A DNA stretch of 64,000 nt from an uncultured Bacteroidales bacterium (GCA_905235675.1 CAJONC010000006.1:62001-126000), one strand, 5' to 3'; shown: positions 1 through 9,949, counted from the stretch's first letter. Program-made: numbers and translations. The notes: generated from the letters alone by a model not told the origin.

Positions 1-729
1 CTATTGAATATTCTTTTCAACATAATCGTCAGTTATTAGCGCCAGGCCGGTCAGAACCAGATTGCTCACGATAAAAAGCGACTGTTTCATCCGCGTGGCA
101 AAATATGCCGCATCCCCGCCTGTAAACACCACGACGTTGTTGGGATGACGGCGTATATAGCCTTCAATTTCAAACATTATGCCCGAAATTACTCCCGCCT
201 CTATCGAGGAGTCCAGGGAATAGCCTTCAGAGGGCACCCTGGAGGGAATGTTCAGCAACGGCAGCGACTTGGAATAGCGGTTGAGCGACTTGAACCTCGT
301 GAGGCATCCGGGGGAGACGTTTCCTCCGCGGTATACACCGTCGCCGTCGATGAAATCGATAGTAAGGGTGGTTCCGAAATCAAACACCGTACAGGCCTTT
401 CCGCGGAACAGATACCTTACCGCGAGCAGCGACGCTGCTCGGTCGTAGGAAAGATGTTCCGGAAGGTCGTAGCGCTGGAGTATGTCCACATGATCCCTGT
501 CGAGTATCATCAGGTGCCTGCACTCCTTCCTCAACGCCTGCTCTTCGTCCGCCGTAAGCGGTTTTGCCGATATTATTCCCATCACGTCCGGTTTTTCCTT
601 CTCGGTAAGCGACAGGATGAACTCCAGCGCCTTTTCCCCCTGGAAACGGAAAGTCTTTCCGAGGGTTGTTCCCTCGGCCCAGGCGGCCTTCAGCGCCGTA
701 TTTCCCACCTCTATCAGCAAATTCGACAT
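1..729 (-). CDS. coaX: Type III pantothenate kinase
   Basis: Phosphorylates pantothenate in the first step of coenzyme A synthesis; cytosolic. The 242-residue length fits the family, and the ASKHA-fold motifs are in order: an N-terminal phosphate loop 'EVGNT' (residues 7-11), 'YDRAASLLA' near 95, 'FDFGTTLTID' near 117, and 'GGNVSPG' after that. Type III kinases normally have Asp at the first position of the N-terminal loop; here it is Glu7, so catalytic competence deserves a look. The TAG stop lies at the very first bases of the window, so the gene is complete. It starts 21 bp after the mfd stop on the same strand and is probably transcribed with mfd. Confidence 0.93.
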   Translation of the reverse strand: MSNLLIEVGNTALKAAWAEGTTLGKTFRFQGEKALEFILSLTEKEKPDVMGIISAKPLTADEEQALRKECRHLMILDRDHVDILQRYDLPEHLSYDRAASLLAVRYLFRGKACTVFDFGTTLTIDFIDGDGVYRGGNVSPGCLTRFKSLNRYSKSLPLLNIPSRVPSEGYSLDSSIEAGVISGIMFEIEGYIRRHPNNVVVFTGGDAAYFATRMKQSLFIVSNLVLTGLALITDDYVEKNIQ

Positions 730-750
730 AAAGCCTGCAAATTTACAAAA

Positions 751-3700
751 TTATCCCAACTTATTCAATAATGAATATGCCGACTGTAACGAATCCACTC
801 CGTGGGCGACTATTTTCAGCTTGGGACCTGTCTGTTTGAGTACGAAAGGAAGGTTTCCGGACGACACCGAGGACAGTATCTTTTCGAAAGTTTTCGATTC
901 GTAGTATCTGGAATGTTCTTCGCCCGTGAAGAAAGCTATACACATCCCGTTCTTTACTATTATCTTCTCAAAACCGAGCTGCATTCCAAGATTGCGCATC
1001 CTGACTACGTCGAAGAGATTCAGCACCTCCTGCGGCAGGCGGCCGAAACGGTCGGTCAGCTGCGAGGAAAGGATTTCGAGTTCCTTCTCGGAACCGAGGG
1101 AATCAAGCTGTTTGTAAATTCTTATCTTTTCGGCGGTTATATCTATGTAAGTATCGGGAATAAGAGCCTCCTGGTCGGTTTCTATAGTGCAGTCCGTAAG
1201 GAAGCGTTCCTTTCCGGCACGGGTTTTCACCCCAGTACCGATTTCTATTCCGAGTTCCTCCATGGCTTCCTCTATCACCTTCTGGTATGTCTCGAATCCC
1301 ATGTCCATTATGAAGCCGCTCTGTTCCGCACCGAGGAGATTTCCCGCGCCGCGTATGTCGAGGTCCTGCATTGCTATATTGAAGCCGCTGCCAAGGTCGG
1401 AGAATTCCTCTATCGCGTGGAGCCTGCGGCGGGCGTCTTCCGTTATCGAGGCGAAAGGAGGCACCACCAGATAACAGAAAGCCTTCCTGTTAGACCTGCC
1501 CACCCTTCCGCGGAGCTGATGCAGGTCGCTGAGGCCTATATTCTGCGCCTGGTTGATTATTATGGTGTTGGCGTTCGGGATGTCGAGGCCGTTTTCTATA
1601 ATGGTGGTACACAGCAGGATATCGTAGTCGCCACGGATAAAACCGAGCATCTTGTCTTCCAGTGTACGGGCGTCCATCTGTCCGTGGGCCAGGCATATTT
1701 TCGCATCCGGAACTATTCTCCGGAGTATGTTTTCTATATGCGGAAGTTCCTCGACCTTGTTATGCAGGAAGAAAACCTGTCCGCCCCTGTTGAGTTCGTA
1801 ATTTATTATGCCCTTAATTTCCGTCTCGTCGAAGAGCATTATCTCCGTATGCACGGGAATGCGGTTAGGCGGAGGAGTGTTAATTATGCTCATGTCCCTC
1901 GCTCCGAGAAGGGAGAACTGGAGGGTACGGGGGATGGGAGTTGCGGTAAGTGTCAGGGTGTCGATATTGGCCTTCATCTGCCGGAGTTTTTCCTTGGCTG
2001 AGACTCCGAACTTCTGTTCTTCATCTATTATCAGCAGTCCGATATCCCTGAATTTGAATCCTTCCCCGAGAATTTTGTGGGTTCCTATAAGTATATCTAT
2101 TTTCCCTTCCTCCAATTCCTTTTTTATCTGGCTTATCTGCTTGGCAGTACGCAGACGACTCACATATTCCACTTTGCACGGGAAGTTTTCAAGTCGGGAG
2201 GAAAAAGTATTATAATGTTGTAAAGCCAATATTGTAGTAGGGACAAGAACCGCAACTTGCTTTCCGTCGGCCACCGCCTTGAAAGCTGCCCTTATCGCTA
2301 TTTCCGTCTTGCCGAATCCTACATCCCCGCAGATAAGCCTGTCCATAGGGCAGTCATCTTCCATATCCCTTTTTACCGATGCTGTGGCAAGTTCCTGGTC
2401 GGGGGTATCCTCGAACATGAAGGAGGATTCAAGTTCATCCTGAAGATAACTGTCCGCGGAGAATGCAAAACCCTTAGTGGCCCTTCTCTTGGCATATAAC
2501 TGAATCAGATCCTTGGCAATATCCTTTACCTTGCTTTTGGCGTTCAGTTTCATGGTCGCCCATGTCTTCGTGCCAAGTTTGTTTATACGGGGCTGTTCAC
2601 CTTCGGAGGAACGGAACAGGGAGAGTTTGTTCAGGGCATGTACGGACACGAACACCACATCCCCGTCGCGGTAGGTAATCTTCACAACCTCCTTTACCCT
2701 TCCTTTATCGTCGTACATTCTCACCAGACCGCCGAAAATCCCGACTCCGTAATCGATATGCACCACATAATCCCCGACATTGAAGGAGTTGAGGTCGTTT
2801 ATTGTCAGCTGTTCGGATTTTTCTACGCTGCGGCGCATCCTGACACGGTGGAAACGGTCGAAAATCTCATGGTCGGAATAGCAGCATATTTTCTCGTCCT
2901 CGTCTGTGAAACCCTTGTGTATACCTGCTCCCTCCACAAAATCTGGCAGTACGCATCCCTCGCTCGTTATTATGGATTTTATCCTGTTCAACTGGGAACT
3001 TTTCTCCCCTATGATATACACTTTGTATCCTGCGTCCGTTTTCCTTCTGATATCTTCCTCCAGGAGATCGAAATTCTTGTTGAATACCGGCTGGGGAGAG
3101 ATATGGAACTTCAGGGCGTTTTCGCCATCGATTCCGAGAGGAATATCGAGGTAAACCTTCCTGAATCTTTCGGTCTTCGAAATGAAATCTTCCTTTTTAT
3201 AAAGGTCGTACGAGTCCATCCACACCACTGAATTGTCCGGAAGCAGGCTGAATACATAATCTCCAGTCTCGTCTTCTTCGCTCAGGCTGCCGCCGGTAAT
3301 GTCGACGGATTCACAGGCCTCCCTCGATATCTGGGTATTGGAGTCGAAAGAATTTATACTCTCCACTTCATCTCCCCAGAAAGATATGCGGTAAGGCTCG
3401 TTGTTGGAATAGGAAAATACGTCCAGCAGGGAACCCCTCACCGCAAATTGGCCTGGTGCGGACACAAAATCCACCCTCTCAAAACCTTTGGTCCCAAGTT
3501 TTTGGATCAGGTCCTCGAAATGAATCTCCATCCCTTTACGGACACTTATTATGGAATTCTCACTTATTCCGCCAGGGGAAATCTTTTCATTTATGGCTTC
3601 AGGATAACTTACTATGAAAACCTGCCCTGCCCTGAATTTTATTATTTCACTCAGGGCGGCCGTCCTCTGGACACTGATTGTAGATTTGTAATTGGATTTT

Positions 3701-3969
3701 TCTATTCCTTTTCCCGACTGGGGAAGGATGAATACCCTGTCGCCGCTTACCAGACTATAAAGGTCGGCCGCACAATATTCTGCAGATTCCCTGTCCGGAA
3801 GTATTATGAAATTTATGGTATCGGGGGCTGCATCGCTGAGTACGAACCACCTGGCGGACAAAAAAAGCCCGCCGCAGAATATTTCTTTTTCTGAAGATGC
3901 TATCCTGCCGCCGAGTTCCGATATCTTTTGCTTACAAATCTGTATAGGCTCTTTTTGAGTTTTCAACAT
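751..3969 (-). CDS. mfd: Transcription-repair coupling factor Mfd
   Basis: ATP-dependent translocase that removes RNA polymerase stalled at DNA lesions and recruits UvrA. The 1072 residues are close to other Mfd proteins. Order seen: UvrB-like N-terminal modules, a CarD-like RNA-polymerase interaction domain near residue 405 ('VGDYVVHIDYGVGIF'), a superfamily 2 helicase with Walker A 'GDVGFGKTE' near 550, the DEEQ box 'DEEQKFGV', motif III 'TATPIPRTLQ', and motif VI 'HQLRGRVGRS', then the C-terminal TRCF domain. It is divergent from ruvB, another DNA-repair gene, across a 257-bp AT-rich spacer, and is followed by coaX after 21 bp. Confidence 0.97.
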   Translation of the reverse strand: MLKTQKEPIQICKQKISELGGRIASSEKEIFCGGLFLSARWFVLSDAAPDTINFIILPDRESAEYCAADLYSLVSGDRVFILPQSGKGIEKSNYKSTISVQRTAALSEIIKFRAGQVFIVSYPEAINEKISPGGISENSIISVRKGMEIHFEDLIQKLGTKGFERVDFVSAPGQFAVRGSLLDVFSYSNNEPYRISFWGDEVESINSFDSNTQISREACESVDITGGSLSEEDETGDYVFSLLPDNSVVWMDSYDLYKKEDFISKTERFRKVYLDIPLGIDGENALKFHISPQPVFNKNFDLLEEDIRRKTDAGYKVYIIGEKSSQLNRIKSIITSEGCVLPDFVEGAGIHKGFTDEDEKICCYSDHEIFDRFHRVRMRRSVEKSEQLTINDLNSFNVGDYVVHIDYGVGIFGGLVRMYDDKGRVKEVVKITYRDGDVVFVSVHALNKLSLFRSSEGEQPRINKLGTKTWATMKLNAKSKVKDIAKDLIQLYAKRRATKGFAFSADSYLQDELESSFMFEDTPDQELATASVKRDMEDDCPMDRLICGDVGFGKTEIAIRAAFKAVADGKQVAVLVPTTILALQHYNTFSSRLENFPCKVEYVSRLRTAKQISQIKKELEEGKIDILIGTHKILGEGFKFRDIGLLIIDEEQKFGVSAKEKLRQMKANIDTLTLTATPIPRTLQFSLLGARDMSIINTPPPNRIPVHTEIMLFDETEIKGIINYELNRGGQVFFLHNKVEELPHIENILRRIVPDAKICLAHGQMDARTLEDKMLGFIRGDYDILLCTTIIENGLDIPNANTIIINQAQNIGLSDLHQLRGRVGRSNRKAFCYLVVPPFASITEDARRRLHAIEEFSDLGSGFNIAMQDLDIRGAGNLLGAEQSGFIMDMGFETYQKVIEEAMEELGIEIGTGVKTRAGKERFLTDCTIETDQEALIPDTYIDITAEKIRIYKQLDSLGSEKELEILSSQLTDRFGRLPQEVLNLFDVVRMRNLGMQLGFEKIIVKNGMCIAFFTGEEHSRYYESKTFEKILSSVSSGNLPFVLKQTGPKLKIVAHGVDSLQSAYSLLNKLG

Positions 3970-4226
3970 CAGTGCAAAAAAATCAGTTTATATCCTGTTG
4001 ATAACCCTGTTCATAAACTTTTGATAAGTACTGCACTGTAATGTTCCTGCAGTTTTCAACCTGGACCAAAAAGGAAATCAATAGGGTTTTCAACAGTTTA
4101 AAAATTTATAACAATTTATCAATTAAAGTGTTGTAGAGTTATAAACATTTCAACACTTCAATAAAATAAATCATCTCTTAAATAAAAAGAACTATATTTG
4201 TATATGAAACTTTAAAAACGGGACAG
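3970..4226. other. AT-rich mfd-ruvB divergent intergenic region with DnaA-box-like 9-mers
   Basis: This spacer holds no ORF. Seen directly: the 9-mer GTTTTCAAC at 3959-3967 (overlapping the mfd start), 4052-4060 and 4086-4094, with a partial copy (ATTTCAAC) at 4147-4154. TGTTGATAA (3996-4004), TGTTCATAA (4008-4016) and TTTTGATAA (4018-4026) lie in tandem and match the complement of the consensus DnaA box TTATCCACA with one or two mismatches. Bases 4095-4195 are extremely AT-rich. It may be a shared repair-gene regulatory region or a DnaA-binding site; neither is proven. Confidence 0.45.
4193..4200 (+). promoter_or_regulatory. -7 promoter box for ruvB
   Basis: TATATTTG matches the Bacteroidota -7 consensus TAnnTTTG and lies 26 nt before the ruvB ATG. 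No good -33 TTTG is seen at the expected 19-21 nt upstream. Confidence 0.6.
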
Positions 4227-5246
4227 ATGTCTGATTTCAACCCTCACGATACAAACGAAGGCAAAGATAAGGATTTGGACGGAATAATCCGCCCGCAGGA
4301 GCTTGAAGAATTTACGGGACAGCGCGAAATTGTCTCAAATCTCAAAGTATATATCCAGGCGGCCAAGTTGCGTGGGGAGTCCCTGGACCATACCCTGCTG
4401 CACGGCCCTCCGGGTTTGGGGAAGACTACCCTGGCGCATATCATTGCGAACGAGATGGGGGTGAATATGAAGATTACTTCGGGCCCCGTACTGATGCGTC
4501 CGGGGGATTTGGCCGGCCTGCTCACTTCCCTCGAACCGGGAGACGTGCTGTTCATCGACGAGATTCACCGTCTCCCTCCTGAGGTCGAGGAGTATCTCTA
4601 CTCCGCAATGGAAGATTATGTGATAGATATAATGATAGACAAGGGGCCCGGTGCGAGGTCCGTGCGCATCTCCCTGAATCCTTTCACTCTCGTGGGTGCC
4701 ACCACCCGCAGCGGCCTCCTTACCGCACCTCTCCGCGCCCGCTTTGGAATCAACTGCGCTCTCGAATACTATGATTCCTCCGACCTTGTGAGGATAGTTA
4801 AGCGCAGCGCCTCCATACTTAAAGTGGATATAGATGATGCGGCCGCCACCGAGATAGCCATGCGAAGCCGCGGAACTCCGCGTATCTGCAATGCGCTGCT
4901 GAGAAGGGTGAGGGATTTCGCACAGGTGGAAGGAAGCGGCGTAATTGACTTGCCTATAGCAAAATACGCTCTTGACAAGTTGCATATAGATACTCTCGGT
5001 CTGGATTCCACCGACAACAGGATACTCCGCACAATTATAGAAAAATTCAAGGGAGGTCCCGTAGGTGCCAATACCCTGGCCACTGCAATCAGCGAGGATC
5101 AGGGAACCTATGAAGAAGTGTACGAGCCTTTCCTGATAAAGGAAGGATTCATACTCAGGACACAGCGCGGACGCATCGCCACGGATCTGGCGTACCGTCA
5201 TCTAAAGCTTGACAAGCCGGATAATGGCGACAATACCCTCTTTTAG
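4227..5246 (+). CDS. ruvB: Holliday junction branch migration helicase RuvB
   Basis: AAA+ ATPase that drives branch migration of Holliday junctions with RuvA (present here at 12421-13014, minus strand) during recombinational repair. The 339 residues are full length. Walker A 'GPPGLGKTT' is at about residues 60-68, Walker B 'FIDEIHRL' near 110, sensor 1 and arginine-finger region '[18 protein letters not shown]' near 157-175, and the RuvB winged-helix domain is C-terminal. The start follows a -7 box by 26 nt. No Shine-Dalgarno is seen, as is usual in this phylum. Confidence 0.98.
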   Translation: MSDFNPHDTNEGKDKDLDGIIRPQELEEFTGQREIVSNLKVYIQAAKLRGESLDHTLLHGPPGLGKTTLAHIIANEMGVNMKITSGPVLMRPGDLAGLLTSLEPGDVLFIDEIHRLPPEVEEYLYSAMEDYVIDIMIDKGPGARSVRISLNPFTLVGATTRSGLLTAPLRARFGINCALEYYDSSDLVRIVKRSASILKVDIDDAAATEIAMRSRGTPRICNALLRRVRDFAQVEGSGVIDLPIAKYALDKLHIDTLGLDSTDNRILRTIIEKFKGGPVGANTLATAISEDQGTYEEVYEPFLIKEGFILRTQRGRIATDLAYRHLKLDKPDNGDNTLF

Positions 5247-5305
5247 TATTGCTCATCTCGCGAAAAATGAGTAAAATTGCAGACTTTTTTAATCTACGAT
5301 AAAAA

Positions 5306-7252
5306 ATGGCAGATAAACTCAATTCCAAGATTCCTGACGGGCCTTTGGCGGAAAAGTGGACAAAGCGCAAGTCGGAAATTCATCTGGTAAGTCCCAACAA
5401 CAAGCGTAAACTCGAGGTAATAGTGGTCGGTACCGGCCTTGGCGGAGCATCCGCAGCTGCATCTCTCGGAGAACTTGGCTACAATGTCAAGATATTCTGT
5501 ATAAGCGACTCTCCGCGTCGTGCCCACTCCATTGCAGCCCAGGGTGGTATCAATGCCGCAAAGAACTATCAGAACGACAACGATTCCGTCTACAGGCTTT
5601 TCTATGATACGATAAAGGGAGGCGACTATCGTTCCCGCGAGGCGAATGTATTCCGTCTTGCAGAAGTGAGCGCTGCCATTATCGACCAGTGTGTCGCACA
5701 GGGTATTCCTTTCGCACGCGAATATGGCGGATATCTTGCCAACCGTTCTTTCGGCGGTGTGCAGGTCAGCCGTACTTTCTACGCCCGCGGACAAACCGGA
5801 CAGCAGCTGCTTCTGGGTGCGTACGCATCTTTGAACAAGGAAATTGCTGCAGGAACAGTCAAGAGTTATCCCCGTCATGAGATGCTCGACATCGTGGTTA
5901 TCAACGGCGAAGCCAAGGGTATAATTGCCCGCAATCTCGTTACCGGCGAGCTGGAGCGTTTCGGAGCCCATGCAGTGGTGCTGGCTACAGGAGGATATGG
6001 AAATACTTACTTCCTTTCCACCAATGCAATGAACAGCAACGGTTCCGCGGCGATGCAGTGCTACCGCAAGGGATCCTACTTCGCCAATCCCTGCTTTGCC
6101 CAGATTCACCCTACCTGTATCCCCGTTCACGGCGAGCAGCAGTGCAAACTTACCCTAATGAGCGAGAGTCTCCGCAACGACGGACGTATCTGGGTACCCA
6201 AGAAACTGGAAGATGTGGAGAAACTCCGCAAGCACGAAATCAAGGCTTCCCAGATCCCTGAGGAGGACCGCGATTACTATCTCGAGCGCAGGTATCCGGC
6301 CTTCGGCAACCTTGTTCCCCGCGACGTAGCTTCACGTGCCGCCAAGGAGCGCTGCGACGCCGGGTTCGGTGTAAATGAGACCGGTAAGGCCGTGTTCCTT
6401 GATTTCTCCGACGCCATCCGCCGTCTCGGCCATCAGAAAGTCGCCGAAAGGTATGGCAACCTCTTCGAAATGTATGAGAAAATAACAGCTTCTTCCCCTT
6501 GGGAGGAGCCTATGATGATTTATCCCGCCATCCACTATACTATGGGAGGTATCTGGGTAGATTACGATCTCCAGACCACTATTCCTGGCCTGTATGCGAT
6601 AGGCGAAGCCAACTTCTCCGACCATGGTGGAAACCGCCTCGGCGCATCCGCCCTCATGCAGGGACTTGCCGACGGATATTTCGTTATCCCCGTTACCATA
6701 GGAGATTATCTTTCCAAGAAATTCGCAGAGCCCAAGACCGATATAAACGCTCCCGAGTTCACGGTTGCCGAAAGGGGCGTACAGGAACGCATAGACCGTC
6801 TGTTCGCAATCAATGGTACTGAAACCGTGGATTCCATTCATAAGGAACTCGGCCATATCATGTGGGAATATGTCGGCATGGCCCGCGATGAGGAAGGTCT
6901 TAAGAAAGCTATAAAGGAGATAAAGGAACTCCGCGAGCGCTTCTACAAGAATGTGAAGGTTCCCGGAACCCAGTACGAATTCAATCAGGAACTGGAGAAG
7001 GCTCTCCGTCTGGAAGATTTCTTCGATATAGGTGAACTTATGGCTTATGACGCCCTGAACCGCAGGGAATCCTGCGGCGGACATTTCCGTGTGGAAAGCC
7101 AGACGGAGGAAGGTGAAGCCAAGCGTGACGACGCCAACTTCATGTATGTGGCGGCCTGGGAATACAAGGGAGAGGGTGTTGAACCCGAACTTCACAAGGA
7201 AGATCTCAATTATGAGTTTATAGAGGTTAAAACGCGTAACTATAAAGATTAA
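5306..7252 (+). CDS. sdhA: Succinate dehydrogenase/fumarate reductase flavoprotein subunit
   Basis: FAD-bearing catalytic subunit that interconverts succinate and fumarate; in anaerobic Bacteroidales it usually works as fumarate reductase (frdA). The 648 residues include the dinucleotide-binding loop '[17 protein letters not shown]' near residue 37, the flavin-linkage His in '[11 protein letters not shown]', the substrate-site stretch '[12 protein letters not shown]', and '[17 protein letters not shown]'. It is followed 6 bp later by the iron-sulfur subunit. The cytochrome b subunit gene that normally precedes it in this phylum is missing: ruvB ends only 59 bp upstream. Confidence 0.96.
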   Translation: MADKLNSKIPDGPLAEKWTKRKSEIHLVSPNNKRKLEVIVVGTGLGGASAAASLGELGYNVKIFCISDSPRRAHSIAAQGGINAAKNYQNDNDSVYRLFYDTIKGGDYRSREANVFRLAEVSAAIIDQCVAQGIPFAREYGGYLANRSFGGVQVSRTFYARGQTGQQLLLGAYASLNKEIAAGTVKSYPRHEMLDIVVINGEAKGIIARNLVTGELERFGAHAVVLATGGYGNTYFLSTNAMNSNGSAAMQCYRKGSYFANPCFAQIHPTCIPVHGEQQCKLTLMSESLRNDGRIWVPKKLEDVEKLRKHEIKASQIPEEDRDYYLERRYPAFGNLVPRDVASRAAKERCDAGFGVNETGKAVFLDFSDAIRRLGHQKVAERYGNLFEMYEKITASSPWEEPMMIYPAIHYTMGGIWVDYDLQTTIPGLYAIGEANFSDHGGNRLGASALMQGLADGYFVIPVTIGDYLSKKFAEPKTDINAPEFTVAERGVQERIDRLFAINGTETVDSIHKELGHIMWEYVGMARDEEGLKKAIKEIKELRERFYKNVKVPGTQYEFNQELEKALRLEDFFDIGELMAYDALNRRESCGGHFRVESQTEEGEAKRDDANFMYVAAWEYKGEGVEPELHKEDLNYEFIEVKTRNYKD

Positions 7253-7258
7253 GGACGT

Positions 7259-8002
7259 ATGAACTTCAACATTAAAGTATGGCGTCAGCTTAACGCCAAG
7301 ACAAAGGGACATTTCGAAACATATCACATTGAAGATATAGAATCCGATGCTTCTTTTCTGGAGATGCTCGACATCCTTAACGAAAAGTTGATCCGCGAAG
7401 GAATTGACCCCATTTCTTTCGACCATGACTGCCGCGAGGGTATCTGCGGTGCATGTTCCCTCTATATAGACGGCAGGGCTCACGGTCCGGACGACCATGT
7501 GACTACCTGCCAGCTGTTCATGCGTCATTTCAAGGATGGTGCAACCATTACCGTAGAACCCTGGAGGAGTTCTGCATTTCCTGTGATTAAAGACCTTGTG
7601 GTGGACCGCAGGGCTTATGACAAGATTCTCCAGGCAGGTGGTTTCATTACCGTCCGTACTGGTTCCGCACAGGATGCCAACAATATCCTTATCGGTCACG
7701 ATACCGCCGAGGAGAGTATGGATGCTGCCGCCTGCATAGGTTGCGGTGCCTGCGTGGCTACCTGCAAGAATGGTTCTGCAATGCTCTTTGTGGCTGCACG
7801 CGTAAGTTCCCTCGCCCTCCTTCCCCAGGGAAAGGTTGAGGCGAAGAAACGCGCCCGTGCGATGGTTAAGAAGATGGACGAACTCGGATTCGGCAACTGT
7901 ACGAATACGCGTGCATGCGAACTTGAATGCCCCAAGGGTATTTCAGTTTCGCATATAGCCCGTCTTAACCGCGAGTATCTAAAGGCTAAATTCTCCGAGT
8001 AA
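7259..8002 (+). CDS. sdhB: Succinate dehydrogenase/fumarate reductase iron-sulfur subunit
   Basis: Electron-transfer subunit that links the flavoprotein to the membrane anchor. The 247 residues carry a plant-type [2Fe-2S] motif (Cys58, Cys63, Cys66 in 'CREGICGAC', plus Cys84) and two C-terminal cysteine clusters, '[11 protein letters not shown]' and '[14 protein letters not shown]', for the other Fe-S centres. It sits 6 bp behind the flavoprotein gene. Its TAA is followed with no gap by the stop codon of hflX on the other strand, leaving no room for a terminator between the converging genes. Confidence 0.96.
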   Translation: MNFNIKVWRQLNAKTKGHFETYHIEDIESDASFLEMLDILNEKLIREGIDPISFDHDCREGICGACSLYIDGRAHGPDDHVTTCQLFMRHFKDGATITVEPWRSSAFPVIKDLVVDRRAYDKILQAGGFITVRTGSAQDANNILIGHDTAEESMDAAACIGCGACVATCKNGSAMLFVAARVSSLALLPQGKVEAKKRARAMVKKMDELGFGNCTNTRACELECPKGISVSHIARLNREYLKAKFSE

Positions 8003-9217
8003 TTACCAGAGAAAATTATTGAAGGGGTAACGCCCTGCATGTATCTCCGCCACCATCTTGTAGATGTCGTGGCGGAGTTTTTCTATGTTGGTCCTGTTAA
8101 TAGCAGAAATAAAGATGCAGGGAGTTTTTTCCTGAGCAATCCAGGTGTTTTTGAGTTCATCCAGAGTAAGGTTTATCTTTGTTTTGGGCTCCAGCGAAAA
8201 CTCGTCGTATTCCTGATATTTATAGGCATCTATCTTATTGAAAACCACGTATACAGGCTTGTTTCCGGCACCAATTTCCTTAAGGGTTTTCTCTACAACT
8301 TCCATCTGTTCTTCGAAGTCTGGATGTGAGATATCTACAACATGAATCAGTATATCCGCTTCGCGCACTTCGTCCAGGGTGCTCTTGAATGCTTCTATCA
8401 GCTGGGTAGGGAGTTTTCGGATGAATCCTACCGTATCGCTGAGCAGGAAGGGCACGTTTTCTATGACAACCTTGCGTACTGTGGTATCGAGAGTTGCAAA
8501 CAGTTTGTTTTCGGCAAAAACATCGGATTTGGCAAGCAGGTTCATAAGGGTGCTTTTACCCACGTTTGTATAGCCTACAAGGGCCGCACGGACCAGATTT
8601 CCCCTGTTTCCGCGCTGAGTGGCCATCTGCCTGTCTATCTTGCTCAATTCGTCGTTAAGGCGGCTTATACGCTGTTTTACGATACGCCTGTCGACTTCTA
8701 TCTGGGTTTCGCCCATACCGCCTCTGGTACCCATGCCGCCCCTCTGTCTTTCGAGGTGGGTCCACATTCCTGCAAGCCGTGGAAGCATGTAGTTTAGACG
8801 GGCTATTTCCACCTGTGTTTTTGCATAGGCAGTCTGGGCCCTTTGGGTGAAAATTTCGAGAATGAGGCTTGTCCTGTCTATTACAGCCGCAGATTTGATA
8901 ACTTTTTCAATATTGCGTTGCTGCATTCCGGTCAGTTCATCGTCGAAGATGCAGTAACTTATGTTGTTTTCTTCGCAATACTGTTGTATTTCAGCAAGTT
9001 TACCGCTTCTTATATAGGTTGCCTTGTCGGGTTTGTCCACCCTCTGGATGAACTTTTTATCGCCTTTGGCACCGGCTGTTTCCGCCAGAAATTCGAGTTC
9101 GTCAAGGTATTCCATAACCTTGGATTCTTCATCGTTCTGGCGAATGATTCCTACAAATACGGCTTTCTCTGTTTTTTCAGGGTTGGTCTCGAACATTTTC
9201 TTATTGAAAAAGCCCAT
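8003..9217 (-). CDS. hflX: Ribosome-associated GTPase HflX
   Basis: Obg-HflX superfamily GTPase that splits stalled or stressed ribosomes. The 404 residues show the glycine-rich linker 'RGGMGTRGGMGETQ' before the G domain, G1 'GYTNVGKST' near 215, G3 'DTVGFIRKLP', and G4 'NKID'. The annotated ATG (9215-9217) lies inside an inverted repeat followed by a U-tract in the minus-strand RNA. An in-frame ATG at 9194-9196 would give a protein seven residues shorter and leave the hairpin as a plain tonB terminator. It converges on sdhB with abutting stop codons. Confidence 0.95.
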   Translation of the reverse strand: MGFFNKKMFETNPEKTEKAVFVGIIRQNDEESKVMEYLDELEFLAETAGAKGDKKFIQRVDKPDKATYIRSGKLAEIQQYCEENNISYCIFDDELTGMQQRNIEKVIKSAAVIDRTSLILEIFTQRAQTAYAKTQVEIARLNYMLPRLAGMWTHLERQRGGMGTRGGMGETQIEVDRRIVKQRISRLNDELSKIDRQMATQRGNRGNLVRAALVGYTNVGKSTLMNLLAKSDVFAENKLFATLDTTVRKVVIENVPFLLSDTVGFIRKLPTQLIEAFKSTLDEVREADILIHVVDISHPDFEEQMEVVEKTLKEIGAGNKPVYVVFNKIDAYKYQEYDEFSLEPKTKINLTLDELKNTWIAQEKTPCIFISAINRTNIEKLRHDIYKMVAEIHAGRYPFNNFLW

Positions 9218-9233
9218 CCGGTTGGGGACGGGC
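9207..9233 (-). terminator. Intrinsic terminator hairpin overlapping the hflX start
   Basis: Minus-strand RNA: arms GCCCGTCC/GGATGGGC (one G-U pair; 9226-9233 and 9212-9219) with a 6-nt loop, then five U (9207-9211). It lies downstream of tonB and covers the annotated hflX ATG. Confidence 0.6.
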
Positions 9234-9262
9234 TTAAACTTTTAAATTTCAACTATTACGAA

Positions 9263-9949
9263 TTAGCGGAGCTGGAAGATAACAGGGAAGGTGTAGGTAA
9301 CCTTCACTGCGCGGTCACGCTGCTTTCCAGGAGTCCACTTAGGGGAACTCTGAACTACGCGAACAGCCTCTTTGTCGAGGGAAGGGTCAACTCCACGTAC
9401 AACCTTGACGTTGGATACGCTTCCGTCGGTTCCCACTACAAACTGCAGGATTACGCGGCCCTGAATACCGTTTTCCTTAGCGATTTCAGGATAATTCAAG
9501 CGCTCGTTCACCCATTTGCTGAAAGCGTTAGGGTCGCCTCCGAGGAATGTAGGCTTTTCTTCCACTATTGCGAAAGGAATGGCCTCTTCTTCGATGACCT
9601 CTTCTTCTACAGTTTCAACATAGTCGATAATATCCACACCGATTTTGGCGTCATCCTCAATGCTGATGATCTTGTCATCAATTTCAAGTTCGTCATCAAT
9701 GATGTCAATCTGGTCGGAAAGAAGAACCTGGGGAGTTTCCGGTGGCGGGGGAGGAGTTTCCTGGGTGATAGGAATCATTTCTTCCTCAATGATCTGGGTT
9801 ACATCTGCCTCGAGAACTTTTTCCTTGCCTTCCTTTGCACTGTACTCGAAAGCACCGTACACAGCGAGCAGGGCAAGCACGAAACCTACCTCTACAAAGA
9901 GAAGTTTCTTGTTCTCCAGACTGGCTTTTTCTGTTTTCTTAACTTCCAT
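9263..9949 (-). CDS. tonB: Energy transducer TonB
   Basis: Couples the proton-motive force to outer-membrane receptors. The 228 residues show a cytoplasmic N-terminus, one membrane anchor at about residues 16-34 ('LLFVEVGFVLALLAVYGAF'), a short proline run ('TPPPPPETP'), a strongly acidic Asp/Glu linker instead of the Lys-Pro repeats of proteobacterial TonB, and a C-terminal TonB domain (about 135-228) with 'YPEIAKENGIQGRVILQF' and 'GTDGSVSNVKVVRG'. It has its own -33/-7 promoter and no exbB/exbD next to it. A terminator hairpin follows, so it is probably monocistronic with possible read-through into hflX. Confidence 0.93.
   Translation of the reverse strand: MEVKKTEKASLENKKLLFVEVGFVLALLAVYGAFEYSAKEGKEKVLEADVTQIIEEEMIPITQETPPPPPETPQVLLSDQIDIIDDELEIDDKIISIEDDAKIGVDIIDYVETVEEEVIEEEAIPFAIVEEKPTFLGGDPNAFSKWVNERLNYPEIAKENGIQGRVILQFVVGTDGSVSNVKVVRGVDPSLDKEAVRVVQSSPKWTPGKQRDRAVKVTYTFPVIFQLR

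Noticed and set aside
802-2001. 399-codon plus-strand ORF
   Set aside because: It is antisense to mfd, whose helicase motifs are unmistakable; the plus-strand translation has no recognisable domain.
6332-7699. 455-codon minus-strand ORF
   Set aside because: Shadow of sdhA/sdhB, which carry complete FAD and Fe-S motifs on the plus strand.
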